Below are positions 16,821 through 24,959 of a stretch of DNA of 55,488 bases, piece by piece. The translations under genes and the position numbers were made by a program. Every line of letters starts with the position of its first letter. The first letter of the stretch is position 1. The notes below the pieces were generated by a model. It saw only the letters and a list, made by a program, of their open reading frames with translations, was not told the origin of the DNA and did no database searches. Source of the DNA: Deltaproteobacteria bacterium (GTDB taxonomy: Bacteria > Myxococcota_A > UBA9160 > UBA4427); contig JAFDEK010000008.1 of the NCBI GenBank assembly GCA_019310385.1, positions 1 through 55,488 of the forward strand. The letters run 5' to 3'.

Positions 16821-17045
16821 ATGGCGAGAATGATGCGAGACTTCTATCAGCGTGCTTCCTCCGAGCGAAGCTGGATGATCGAGAGTACGTGGTGCGGTAC
16901 CTGTCGTCTCCATGACCTCGGCCTCGAGAACCCCGTCGAGTTCGAAGAAGAAGGCCGCGTCTTCGTGCAGGGGCGCTGTCGCATCTGCGGTCAAACCACG
17001 ATGGCCGAGATCGTCGACCAGCGTAAGTCCGCCGAGCGGCACTGA
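16821..17045 (+). CDS. Small zinc-ribbon protein
   Basis: 74 residues from an ATG ten bases after AGGAG; two more ATG codons lie within the next five codons. Two CxxC pairs ('TWCGTCRLHD' and 'GRCRICGQTT') about 30 residues apart make a short zinc ribbon with an acidic loop in between ('FEEEGRVFVQ'). The rest is polar, ending 'IVDQRKSAERH'. The family is not recognised; it may bind nucleic acid or act as a small regulator. The next gene starts about 50 bases downstream in the same orientation. An overlapping frame from 16811 has no recognisable content. Confidence 0.65.
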   Translation: MARMMRDFYQRASSERSWMIESTWCGTCRLHDLGLENPVEFEEEGRVFVQGRCRICGQTTMAEIVDQRKSAERH

Positions 17046-17096
17046 GCCGGCGCGGCGGCGGTGCAGCGCGCTGCCAGCCGCGCGATCCTTTCCCAG

Positions 17097-18773
17097 ATGA
17101 CTCGAGGGAACGGAGATGAGCGTCCCATAGCGGCCCCCTCCCGCCGGGCGGGAAGCGCGGCGCTCCTCGCCATCACGATCCTTGCCTATCTCCCGGTGCT
17201 GCAGGCCGGCTTCATCTGGGACGACGACGCCTATGTGACGGAGAACGTCACCTTGCGCAGCCTCGAGGGGCTGCGCAGCATCTGGCTCGAGCCCGCTGCG
17301 CTACCCCAGTACTACCCGGTCGTTCACACCAGCTTCTGGGTCGAGTATGCCCTGTGGGAGCTCGCGCCCGCCGGCTACCACCTGGTCAACGTGCTGCTCC
17401 ACGCGCTCGCGAGCATCCTCGCCTGGCGCGTGCTCGCCCGCCTCGCCATTCCGGGCGCCTGGCTCGCGGCTGCGATCTTCGCCCTGCATCCCGTGCACGT
17501 CGAGTCGGTGGCGTGGATCACCGAGCGCAAGAACGTCCTCTCGGCCTGCTTCTACCTGGCCGCCGCCCTGGCGTACTTCCGCTACGAGCCGCCGCGACGC
17601 AAGGCGGCAGAAGCCGCGCGTCCCATCGCCTGGTATGCGGCGGCGCTCTTCCTCTACCTCGCGGCGCTGCTGAGCAAGAGCGTCACGGCTTCCCTGCCCG
17701 CGGCGCTGCTCCTGCTCCTCTGGTGGAAACGCGAGCGCTTCGAATGGCGCAGCGTGCTGCCGCTGCTTCCCTTCTTTGCCGTGGGCGCCGCGCTTGGCCT
17801 GCACACCGCGTGGCTCGAGCAGGCCCACGTGGGTGCTCAGGGCGCCGAATGGTCTCTCAGTGTGGTGGAGCGCTTCCTCGTTTCGTCCCGGGCGCTCTGC
17901 TTCTATCTCGGCAAGCTCGCCTGGCCCTGGAACCTGAGCTTCATCTATCCGCGTTGGCGCATCGATGATGCGGAGGCTGTGCAGTATCTCTTCCCGCTGC
18001 TGGCCTTCGCCCTGCTGGGGCTTGCGTGGCTGGGCCGGCGGCGCTTCGGCTGGGGGCCCCTGGTCGCGCTGCTCTACTTTGCCGGCTCGCTCTTCCCGGC
18101 CCTGGGCTTCATCAACGTCTATCCACACCGCTTCTCCTACGTGGCCGACCACTTCCAGTACCTGGCGAGCCTGGGTCCCATCGCGGCGGTGGCCGCGGGC
18201 GGAGTCCTGCTCGCCCAGCGCTTGCCCCGGCGCGTCTCTCTGGCAGGCGCGGGACTGCTGCTCGCGCTACTGGGAGCTTCGGTGTGGCAGCAGAGTCTCG
18301 TCTATCGCGACCCAGAGACTCTCTGGCGGGACACCCTGATCCACAACCCGGACAGCTATCTCGCCCACAGCCACCTGGGCAACATTCTCCTGCGCCGAGG
18401 CGAGTCGCGTCAGGCCCTCGACCACTACCGCGAGGCGCTGCGGGTGAAGCCCGACGACCCCGCGTCCCTCAACAACATGGCCTGGTTCCTCGCCACGACT
18501 CGCGACGAGACGCTGCGCGACGGCCCCGAGGCGCTGGCGCTGGCCGAACGTGCCGCGCGCGGGGTGTCCTACGGCAATCCCGTCTTGCTCGATACCCTCG
18601 CGGCGTCCCAAGCCGAGGTGGGACGCTTCGAGCAGGCCCTCGAGACCGCGCGGCAGGCCCTGCAGCTCGCCCTCGACCTGGGAGATCGCGAGCTTGCCCG
18701 GGAGATTCGCGCGAGAACTCGCAGCTACCGCGCCCGCCGACCCCACCGAGCGGATCCCCAGACCGGACCGTAA
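17097..18773 (+). CDS. Polytopic membrane protein with C-terminal TPRs (TMTC/GT-C-like)
   Basis: 558 residues if the ATG is used; a GTG at 17061 would add 12 residues. The first hydrophobic helix is followed by 'GFIWDDDAYVTEN', a hallmark of the GT-C O-mannosyltransferase/TMTC group with acidic residues in the first lumenal loop. 'YHLVNVLLHALAS', 'FALHPVHVESVAWITERKN' and 'LYFAGSLFPALGF' are further family motifs. After about ten membrane segments the C-terminal 150 residues form TPR repeats ('AHSHLGNILLRRGESRQALDHY'). These proteins are thought to transfer sugars from polyprenyl carriers to proteins or glycans; the acceptor is unknown. Confidence 0.82.
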   Translation: MTRGNGDERPIAAPSRRAGSAALLAITILAYLPVLQAGFIWDDDAYVTENVTLRSLEGLRSIWLEPAALPQYYPVVHTSFWVEYALWELAPAGYHLVNVLLHALASILAWRVLARLAIPGAWLAAAIFALHPVHVESVAWITERKNVLSACFYLAAALAYFRYEPPRRKAAEAARPIAWYAAALFLYLAALLSKSVTASLPAALLLLLWWKRERFEWRSVLPLLPFFAVGAALGLHTAWLEQAHVGAQGAEWSLSVVERFLVSSRALCFYLGKLAWPWNLSFIYPRWRIDDAEAVQYLFPLLAFALLGLAWLGRRRFGWGPLVALLYFAGSLFPALGFINVYPHRFSYVADHFQYLASLGPIAAVAAGGVLLAQRLPRRVSLAGAGLLLALLGASVWQQSLVYRDPETLWRDTLIHNPDSYLAHSHLGNILLRRGESRQALDHYREALRVKPDDPASLNNMAWFLATTRDETLRDGPEALALAERAARGVSYGNPVLLDTLAASQAEVGRFEQALETARQALQLALDLGDRELAREIRARTRSYRARRPHRADPQTGP

Positions 18774-18782
18774 CGGAGGCTG

Positions 18783-19199
18783 CTAGTGCAGCGCGGTCGA
18801 GGTCGGGGTGCCTGACGGATCCGCGGCGGACTCTGCGAGGGCGCCCGCGTGGTGGTGAACGAAGCGCCAGCTGCCTTCTTCCCACACCAGGATGTTGGTC
18901 GCGGCGAGCCGGTTGTCAGCGATTCTCTCGATGCAGCTCACGAAGGCGACGCCGCGGATCAGGACGGCGTTGTCGTCGCTGTAGTGGATGGCAGGCGGGC
19001 CGTCCTCGAAGATCTCCCGCCAGCTCTCCATCACCGCCAAGCGGCCTTGGAGAGTGTGGTCGCCCGGATGAGTGCAGAGCACCGCAGCCTGCTTCGCCCA
19101 CAGCTCGTCCATGGCCGCGAGGTCGCCGTCCGCGAAGGCAGCGTAGAAGGCCGCGTTGACGCGCAGGGCCGCGACCGCGTCGTCTCCCTCGCGGGTCAC
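18783..19199 (-). CDS. SnoaL-like / NTF2-fold protein
   Basis: 138 residues from a GTG. 'AALRVNAAFYAAFADGDLAAMDELWA' followed by 'VLCTHPGDHTLQGRLAVMESWREIF' matches the SnoaL/DUF4440-like NTF2 fold found in small ligand-binding or isomerase-like proteins. The C-terminal 'SWRFVHHHAGAL' is typical of the last strands. It lies 34 bases downstream of a cyclophilin gene in the same orientation and is probably co-transcribed. Substrate unknown. Confidence 0.85.
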   Translation of the reverse strand: MTREGDDAVAALRVNAAFYAAFADGDLAAMDELWAKQAAVLCTHPGDHTLQGRLAVMESWREIFEDGPPAIHYSDDNAVLIRGVAFVSCIERIADNRLAATNILVWEEGSWRFVHHHAGALAESAADPSGTPTSTALH

Positions 19200-19233
19200 G
19201 CGCGCGCCTTCGAGCGCGACCCCGAGCGCGCCC

Positions 19234-19830
19234 TCATGCGACGCGGATGCTCGTGCGAACGATGCCCAGCGGCTCGCTGGTCTTGCCGCCGCCGCTGCCC
19301 CGGGCCTCGAGGGCCTTCAGGGTGTCCATGCCGTCGACCACGGCGCCGAAGATGCTGTGGTTGTCGTCGAGGTGGGGCGTGGGGAGGAAGGTGATGAAGA
19401 ACTGGCTGCCGTCGGTTCCCGGACCGGCGTTTGCCATGCTGAGTAGTCCGGGGCGGTCGTGGCGGACGCTGGGATCGAACTCGCCGCCGTACTGGTAGCC
19501 GGGCCCTCCCGTGCCCTGGCCCAGCGGGCATCCGCCCTGGGCCATGAAGCCGTCGATCACCCGGTGGAAGCTCAGCTCGTCATAGAAGCCGAGCCGCGCG
19601 AGATAGATCGTGCTGGTCACGTGCATGGGCGCGACGGCGGGCAGGAGCTCGATCGCGATGGAGCCCACGTTGGTCTCCATGTCCCAGTGGTAGGTACTGC
19701 TGTCGTCGAAGCCTTGCTGGGGCGGGGCGGCGAGCCGGGTCCGCCAACCCTCGCTCGAGGTGTCGATGGCCTGCTCGGCGATGAAGGCGTCGATGGCCGC
19801 GATGGCGGCGTCGCTGGTGCTGTCGCTCAT
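19234..19830 (-). CDS. Cyclophilin-type peptidyl-prolyl isomerase (cytoplasmic form)
   Basis: 198 residues with AGAGGAG before the ATG. After about 45 residues of N-terminal helix comes the cyclophilin domain: 'FYDELSFHRVIDGFMAQGG' (active-site Arg and Phe), 'GTGGPGYQYGGEF', '[17 protein letters not shown]' and 'HSIFGAVVDGMD'. It catalyses cis-trans isomerisation of prolyl bonds. No signal peptide, so cytoplasmic. The paralogue at 19921-20679 is exported and shares the same N-terminal extension pattern ('AIDAFIAEQAIDTSSEGW'), showing a tandem duplication with change of address. Confidence 0.92.
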   Translation of the reverse strand: MSDSTSDAAIAAIDAFIAEQAIDTSSEGWRTRLAAPPQQGFDDSSTYHWDMETNVGSIAIELLPAVAPMHVTSTIYLARLGFYDELSFHRVIDGFMAQGGCPLGQGTGGPGYQYGGEFDPSVRHDRPGLLSMANAGPGTDGSQFFITFLPTPHLDDNHSIFGAVVDGMDTLKALEARGSGGGKTSEPLGIVRTSIRVA

Positions 19831-19920
19831 GGGAGCTCCTCTTTCATGACTCGCGGATCCAGAGTCGCGAGTCTTCTCGATGGGGTTACTCGATGGGGTT
19901 CTTCAGATGGCGCCGGTCCG

Positions 19921-20679
19921 CTACTCGACGCGGATCGCGGCCGCGATGATCTTGAGATCCTTCGAGGTGCGGCCACCGCGCGAGCCGAACTTCTCCAGCT
20001 CCTGCAAGGTGCCCTTGCCCTCTACGACCTCGCCGAAAATCGTGTGCTTGCCGTCGAGGTGGGGCGTCGCGACGAAGGTGAGGAAGAACTGGCTGCCGTC
20101 GGTGCCGGGACCGGCGTTCGCCATGCTGAGCAGGCCGGGGCGATCGTGCTTCTCCGGCTTCAGCGCCTCGAAACCGTAGCGGTAGCCGGGGCCGCCGGTG
20201 CCGTTGCCGCGGGGGTCGCCGCCCTGGGCCATGAAGCCCGGGATGACCCGGTGGAAGGGCAGGCCGTCGAAGAAGCCGAGACGCGTCAGGTAGATGGTGC
20301 TCGACACGTGCATGGGCGCCACATCGGGCAGGAGCTTGATCTTCATCACGCCCACATTGGTCTGCATGTGCCAGAAATACTGCTTCTTGGCGTCGAAGCC
20401 GACCTTGGGCGGTTTGGGGAGGCGGAGCTTCCAGCCGGTGTTCGATTTGTCGATCTTCTGACTGGCAATGAACTGGTCGATGGCCTCGACGCCCTGGGCT
20501 GGGGTGGTTTTCGCTGGGGTGGTCTTTGCTGGAGCGGTCTTTGCTGGAGCGGTCTTTGCTGGAGCGGCTTCGGCCTTCGCGGCCTCTGTGTCGGCGGCCT
20601 TCTGCGCGAGGACGGCGGGCGCGCACAGCAGCAGCGCCAAGGTGAGCAGTAGGGACCAGTGTTTCCGCGGATGAGTCAT
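19921..20679 (-). CDS. Exported cyclophilin-type peptidyl-prolyl isomerase
   Basis: 252 residues from an ATG with AGGAAG upstream. The Sec signal peptide '[17 protein letters not shown]' has a likely cleavage after ALA, giving a periplasmic enzyme. Next is an in-frame slippage-type repeat of [10 protein letters not shown] units (about 20500-20580), then the cyclophilin domain: '[15 protein letters not shown]', '[14 protein letters not shown]', '[17 protein letters not shown]' and '[12 protein letters not shown]'. The catalytic Arg, Phe, Met and Gln residues are all present. It is followed after 90 bases by the cytoplasmic paralogue. An open frame upstream of the ATG carries no plausible extension. 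Confidence 0.9.
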   Translation of the reverse strand: MTHPRKHWSLLLTLALLLCAPAVLAQKAADTEAAKAEAAPAKTAPAKTAPAKTTPAKTTPAQGVEAIDQFIASQKIDKSNTGWKLRLPKPPKVGFDAKKQYFWHMQTNVGVMKIKLLPDVAPMHVSSTIYLTRLGFFDGLPFHRVIPGFMAQGGDPRGNGTGGPGYRYGFEALKPEKHDRPGLLSMANAGPGTDGSQFFLTFVATPHLDGKHTIFGEVVEGKGTLQELEKFGSRGGRTSKDLKIIAAAIRVE

Positions 20680-20844
20680 TCGCTTCCTGTCCTGTCTTGT
20701 GGGTTTCGAGCTTCGAGGGAGTGACGCGGGCTTCGGAGGTCGGGCTCCGTGGCCAGCGCCGCGCAGACGATACCGCGCCTTGCGGGAATCCCCACCCGTC
20801 GAGGAGGGGGTTCTTCGGCAACCTGCTCGGGTTAGCATCAGCCC

Positions 20845-22128
20845 ATGGACGGTTTCGAGATCGTCGCGGGGCTACTCACCCTGGCGGCGCTGTTCAGCTA
20901 CCTCAATCTCCGATTCCTCGGGCTGCCGACCGCCATCGGTCTCATGGCCATCGGTCTCGCCATGTCCCTGGGGATCATCGCAGTGGGAAGCGTCTTCCCC
21001 GGCGTGTACGACGGTGCAGTCGCATTGCTCTCGCGCATCGACTTCGACGAAACCCTCATGCACGGGATGCTGGGCCTGCTGCTCTTCGCGGGCGCCCTGC
21101 ACGTGGATCTGGGCGGACTCCTGGAGCAGAAGCGGGTCATCGGGCTCTTGGCCAGCGCTGGGCTGCTGATCTCCACCGCTGCGGTGGGCGGCGCCACCTG
21201 GGGGCTGACCCAGCTCCTCGGGCTGGATCTCCCCTTCATCGTGTGCCTGCTCTACGGCGCCCTCATCTCGCCCACGGACCCCATCGCGGTGTTGGCCTTG
21301 CTCAAGTCTTCGGGTGCACCCCGTCGGCTCGAGACCAAGATCGTCGGCGAATCCCTATTCAACGACGGCATTGCGGTCGTGTTCTTCCTCGCCATCGCGG
21401 GGGCCGCGGGCTTCTCCGCGGGAGGTCATGGCAGCGGGATGGAGCACGGCATCGCGCTGGGGGTGCTCGAGCTCTTCGCTCTCGAGACCCTGGGTGGCGG
21501 GCTCTTCGGTCTCGCCGCAGGCTGGCTCACCTATGCGATGCTCCGCTCGGTGGACAGCTACGAGGTGGAGGTGCTGCTCTCCCTCGCGCTGGCGACCGGG
21601 GGCTACGCCCTGGCGGGGGCGCTCGGTGTCTCGGGACCCATCGCCATGGTGATCGCGGGGCTCGTCATCGGAAACCACGGCCGACGCTTCGCCATGTCCG
21701 AGCGCACCCGCGAGCACCTCGACACCTTCTGGACCTTGGTGGACGAGATCCTGAACGCCGTGCTCTTCGTCCTGATCGGCCTCGAGGTGCTCATCATCCC
21801 CTTCGACGCCCACTGGCTGCTCCCGGCCCTGGCTGCGGTCCCCATCGCCCTCGGCGCCCGGGCCGTCGCGGTGGGCCTGCCCGTGCAGGCCATGCGCACC
21901 CTGCGCGAGTTCACGCCTCACGCCGTCAAGGTGCTGACCTGGGGCGGGCTGCGCGGCGGCATTTCGGTCGCCCTGGCGCTCTCCCTCAAGGAGACCCTCG
22001 GCGAGCAACAACCCCGCTCCTACGAGCTCGTGCTGCTCATGACCTACAACGTCGTGGTCTTCTCGATCCTGGTGCAGGGCCTCACCATGGTGCCACTGCT
22101 GCGGCGCCTCGGGCTCAGCCGCTCCTAG
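20845..22128 (+). CDS. CPA1-family cation:proton antiporter
   Basis: 427 residues with about 12 hydrophobic segments. The ion-binding signature '[17 protein letters not shown]' and the motif '[13 protein letters not shown]' are those of CPA1/NhaP-type Na+/H+ antiporters, with '[18 protein letters not shown]' as a further conserved segment. It is inner-membrane located and probably exports Na+ or K+ in exchange for H+. It is divergent from the exported cyclophilin gene over 165 bases, and its stop codon overlaps the stop of the convergent SMUG1 gene by four bases (CTAG). No cytoplasmic TrkA/RCK domain is fused. Confidence 0.9.
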   Translation: MDGFEIVAGLLTLAALFSYLNLRFLGLPTAIGLMAIGLAMSLGIIAVGSVFPGVYDGAVALLSRIDFDETLMHGMLGLLLFAGALHVDLGGLLEQKRVIGLLASAGLLISTAAVGGATWGLTQLLGLDLPFIVCLLYGALISPTDPIAVLALLKSSGAPRRLETKIVGESLFNDGIAVVFFLAIAGAAGFSAGGHGSGMEHGIALGVLELFALETLGGGLFGLAAGWLTYAMLRSVDSYEVEVLLSLALATGGYALAGALGVSGPIAMVIAGLVIGNHGRRFAMSERTREHLDTFWTLVDEILNAVLFVLIGLEVLIIPFDAHWLLPALAAVPIALGARAVAVGLPVQAMRTLREFTPHAVKVLTWGGLRGGISVALALSLKETLGEQQPRSYELVLLMTYNVVVFSILVQGLTMVPLLRRLGLSRS

Positions 22129-22865
22129 CCCCGCGGCCCCCGTCCCCCGCAGATTCCGAGCTCGCCGAGCTGGCGCCGGGCTTCGCCCGCCCAGTCGCGA
22201 TTGGCGCGGGGGTTGGCGGGGCTGGGGTGGAGCACCGTTCCGATCTCGGGGCCGTCCTGGCCCAGGGCGAGCTCGGCGCGACGGGTCGCGAAAGCCCCGA
22301 TGCCGATCAGCCAACGCGGCTCGAGGATGGCGACCAGGCGGCGCAGGTGCTCGTCACAGGCCGCGTAGAGCGACTCGCGCTCCTCGGCGGCGAGCTTGTC
22401 GGGCGTGCGGTTGCGGCCGCTCTCCTCCATGAAGACCAGGGGGCAGTAGTTGGCGACGTAGTGCCGGGCAAAGAAGCGCTGGGGGCTGCCGAAGTGATCG
22501 GCGATGGTGCCCCACAAGCGCCTTCCGCTCACCTCGCTGCGCTCGCAGGCGAAGCCGAGGACGGGTCGCTTGGGATGCTCGTCCGCGGGCTTGCCGACGC
22601 GGCCCTCGATGCCCATCCAGTCGCGCACCAGGGCGACCTCTCCGAAGGGAACCCCGGTCTGCGCCATGCCGTAGGGCCCCGGGTTCATACCGAGAAAGAC
22701 CACGCGCTTGGTGTCCTGCGCGTAGGCGTCGATGTAGGCCTCGTGGCACGCGGCGGCGTAGTCCAGGGGATTGTAGACGTGGGTGACCGGCGCGCCGAAG
22801 CGCAGGGGCGCGACTTCCCGGCGGAGCCTGCGGGTGGCGGTCTTCATGCGGCGGGCGACGGACAA
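22125..22865 (-). CDS. smug1: SMUG1-type uracil-DNA glycosylase
   Basis: About 246 residues. 'FLGMNPGPYGMAQTGVPFGE' is nearly the motif of vertebrate SMUG1, followed by 'VRDWMGIEGRVG', 'EHPKRPVLGFACERSEVSGRRLWG' and the catalytic 'LHPSPANPRANRDW', whose HPSPxNP loop contacts the flipped base. SMUG1 removes uracil and 5-hydroxymethyluracil from single- and double-stranded DNA. The start is likely the TTG after AGAGGAG; an ATG six codons later is an alternative. Bacterial SMUG1 is uncommon and the similarity to the animal enzyme, from memory, is striking, so transfer is possible. The 118-base upstream gap faces an amidohydrolase gene. Confidence 0.9.
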   Translation of the reverse strand: MSVARRMKTATRRLRREVAPLRFGAPVTHVYNPLDYAAACHEAYIDAYAQDTKRVVFLGMNPGPYGMAQTGVPFGEVALVRDWMGIEGRVGKPADEHPKRPVLGFACERSEVSGRRLWGTIADHFGSPQRFFARHYVANYCPLVFMEESGRNRTPDKLAAEERESLYAACDEHLRRLVAILEPRWLIGIGAFATRRAELALGQDGPEIGTVLHPSPANPRANRDWAGEARRQLGELGICGGRGPRG

Positions 22866-22983
22866 GGGGCTCCTCTCACGCGGTGGCGACCGGCATTGTC
22901 ATAGCGCGTCAGGGCCTTTATGGTATCCCGACTTGACACACCGTCAGATCGAAGGATCGATCGAAGCGAGCGGGAGGAGAGGC

Positions 22984-23823
22984 ATGCCGAGTGCCAGCGA
23001 GCTGAAGGCGATCGATCCCTGGGTGAATGTCAGCATGCTCGGCGGAATGCCAGCGCCCAAATGGCTGGTCCGGGTCAAGGAGGACTACTTCAAGGCGGGA
23101 GAGGATTTCCTCGAGGAGCTCACCGTCGACCAGCTCATCGGACAGATGGACGAGGCGGGGGTCGCGAAGGCAATCCTGAGCGTCAACGTCTCGCAGCCCC
23201 AGGAGGGGGTCCTCTCCTTCGTGGCGGCCCATCCCGATCGCTTCTACCTGGCTGCCAATTGCGATCCCACCCGGCGGATGAAGGATTGCTGGGCGCTGCA
23301 GGAGCTCGCGGCGAGCCAGCCGGTGGTGATGGCTCGGGTCGTTCCATTCATGCACGATCTGCCGCCCGACGATCGCGCCTACTACCCGCTCTACGCCAAG
23401 TGCTGCGATCTCGACATGCCCATCTCCATCAACACGGGCATCCCCGGACCGCCCATGCCGGGCGAGTGTCAGAACCCCATGTACCTGGATCGCGTCTGCC
23501 TCGACTTCCCCAAGCTGCGGGTGTGTATGGCCCACGGCGCCGATCCCTGGTGGGATGTCGCGATCCGTCTGATGCTGAAATACAAGAACCTGTACCTGAT
23601 GACCTCAGCCTATCTGCCCAAATACTTCCCGCCGGAGCTCGTGCACTACATGAACACCCGGGGACAGGACAAGATCCTCTACGCCTCGGATCACCCGGTG
23701 CTGGCCATGAAGCGCTGCATCGACGAGGCGCTGAAGCTGGATCTGCGAGAGGGCGTGCTCGACAAGTTTCTTCGCGCCAATGCGGAGGGGCTGTTCTTCG
23801 CCCCGCGCAAGGCGCGGGGCTGA
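22984..23823 (+). CDS. Amidohydrolase family 2 protein (ACMSD-like)
   Basis: 279 residues from an ATG with GGGAGGAG upstream. A TIM-barrel metal hydrolase/decarboxylase-like enzyme: 'DQLIGQMDEAGVAKAILSV', 'MARVVPFMHDLPPDDRAYYPLYAKC', 'MPISINTGIPGPPMPG', 'VCMAHGADPWWDVAI' (a metal-ligand His) and 'ILYASDHPVL' (Ser-Asp-His at strand 8). The N-terminal HxH metal pair is not obvious. It probably acts on an aromatic or cyclic carboxylate, but the substrate is unknown. The C-terminal nine codons (FAPRKARG*) are part of the 37-bp hairpin repeat, so the natural C-terminus seems to have been replaced or extended by the repeat. Confidence 0.78.
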   Translation: MPSASELKAIDPWVNVSMLGGMPAPKWLVRVKEDYFKAGEDFLEELTVDQLIGQMDEAGVAKAILSVNVSQPQEGVLSFVAAHPDRFYLAANCDPTRRMKDCWALQELAASQPVVMARVVPFMHDLPPDDRAYYPLYAKCCDLDMPISINTGIPGPPMPGECQNPMYLDRVCLDFPKLRVCMAHGADPWWDVAIRLMLKYKNLYLMTSAYLPKYFPPELVHYMNTRGQDKILYASDHPVLAMKRCIDEALKLDLREGVLDKFLRANAEGLFFAPRKARG

Positions 23824-23911
23824 GCGCCCGGTCTTCGCCCCGCGCAAGGCGCGGGGCTGAGCGTTCGGTCTTCGCCCCGCGCAAGGCGCGGGGCTGAGCA
23901 CCCGGGTCGTC
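23801..23911. repeat. Three tandem 37-bp units each with an 8-bp-stem hairpin
   Basis: Units begin at 23801, 23838 and 23875. Each contains CCCCGCGCAAGGCGCGGGG, an 8-bp perfect stem with a 3-base loop, followed by CTGAGC. The first unit is inside the amidohydrolase gene and provides its stop. Linkers differ at a few bases (GCCCGG, GTTCGG, ACCCGG). No T-tract follows, so it may act as an mRNA-stabilising or REP-like element rather than an intrinsic terminator. Confidence 0.85.
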
Positions 23912-24041
23912 CGAGTCGGCCACCGCCCTCCGGGGGGGTGCCCACCCATCCGGCGAGGGGGCAGCGTATTCGGGTGGAATGGCGCCTCCAGCTCGAATGG
24001 AGTCGTGCCTTCCGAGGCTTGTTCGTGGTAAACCTAGACTC

Positions 24042-24917
24042 ATGGAATATCACGCCGTCGGCTGGGTCGTCGCCGCTTTGCTGGGTCTTGTCACCTTGGT
24101 CGCGTTGCTGAGGACCCGCTCGGAGGCCACTCGGGTGGCGTCCATCGAGCTGAAGTTCGAGCAGCTCGAGAAGGAGCTGCATGCCTCGCGCGCGCAGCTC
24201 GAGAAGCAGGTGGGAAGCCAACGGCGTAAAGGGGGACAGGACGCGGAGCTGCGTCGCAAGCTGGACAAGGCGAAGAAGCGCGCCGTCCAGGCCCGCGAGG
24301 ACCACAAGGTCGAGGCCGAACGCGTCAAGGGTCTCGAGCGCGAGCTGGCCCTGCGCCAGGCCGATCTGCGCAGTCTGCGCGAAGAGCTCGAAGGTGCGGG
24401 CGCCATGCCCGCCGCGGCAGCGCCACGACCGGTAGCGCCACGTCCCGCGCCGGTGCCGCCGAAGCCCAGCCCGGAGGAGATCGCCCGGCAGGAAGCGGCT
24501 GTCGCCAAGGAGAGGGACGAGGAGATGCTCGCACTCGATGCCCGAGTCGAGAAGGCCGAGGCGAAGGCGAAGCGGGCGGTCGAGGAGGCCGAGCAGCACC
24601 GCAAGCGGATGGAGCGACTCAAGGGCAAGGTCGACACCCAGGAGAAGCTCTACGCCTCGATCCGCAGCGAGCTCGAAGCCAAGAAGGACCGCCTGCGCAC
24701 CCAGACCGAAGAGCTCGAGCGCCTGCGCGCCTACAAGGTCGCGGTGTTGGACCCGTTGCCGCCGGCCGTGAAAGCGCCTGCGGCCGTGGAAGCGCCTGCG
24801 GCTGCGGCCGTGGAAGCGCCTGCGGCCGTGGAAGCGCCGGAGGCCGCGGAAGCGCCTGCGGTCGTGGAAGCCTCTGCGGCCGTCGAAGAGCCGCCGTCCG
24901 CACCCGAGCAGGTCTGA
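24042..24917 (+). CDS. Single-pass membrane protein with coiled coil and Ala/Pro-rich tail
   Basis: 291 residues. One N-terminal membrane helix ('VGWVVAALLGLVTLVALL') is followed by a long charged helical region with heptads from ~residue 30 to 130 and again ~150-235 ('ELEAKKDRLRTQTEELERL'), separated by a Pro/Ala-rich hinge ('APRPVAPRPAPVPPKP'). The C-terminal ~50 residues are repeats of VEAPAA-type units encoded by imperfect 18-bp repeats (about 24770-24890). It resembles cell-envelope or division scaffolds such as LapB- or ZipA-like single-pass proteins but is not recognised. No Shine-Dalgarno is clear. It is separate from the upstream hairpin repeat. Confidence 0.75.
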   Translation: MEYHAVGWVVAALLGLVTLVALLRTRSEATRVASIELKFEQLEKELHASRAQLEKQVGSQRRKGGQDAELRRKLDKAKKRAVQAREDHKVEAERVKGLERELALRQADLRSLREELEGAGAMPAAAAPRPVAPRPAPVPPKPSPEEIARQEAAVAKERDEEMLALDARVEKAEAKAKRAVEEAEQHRKRMERLKGKVDTQEKLYASIRSELEAKKDRLRTQTEELERLRAYKVAVLDPLPPAVKAPAAVEAPAAAAVEAPAAVEAPEAAEAPAVVEASAAVEEPPSAPEQV

Positions 24918-24959
24918 AGCAGCGGCGCGGCCGCCTGCGCGAGCCGGCTCCGCGCGGAC

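Noticed and set aside
23801..23911. Possible CRISPR array or intrinsic terminator
   Set aside because: Three units with only short 18-base linkers that are nearly alike, and no T-tract after the hairpins.
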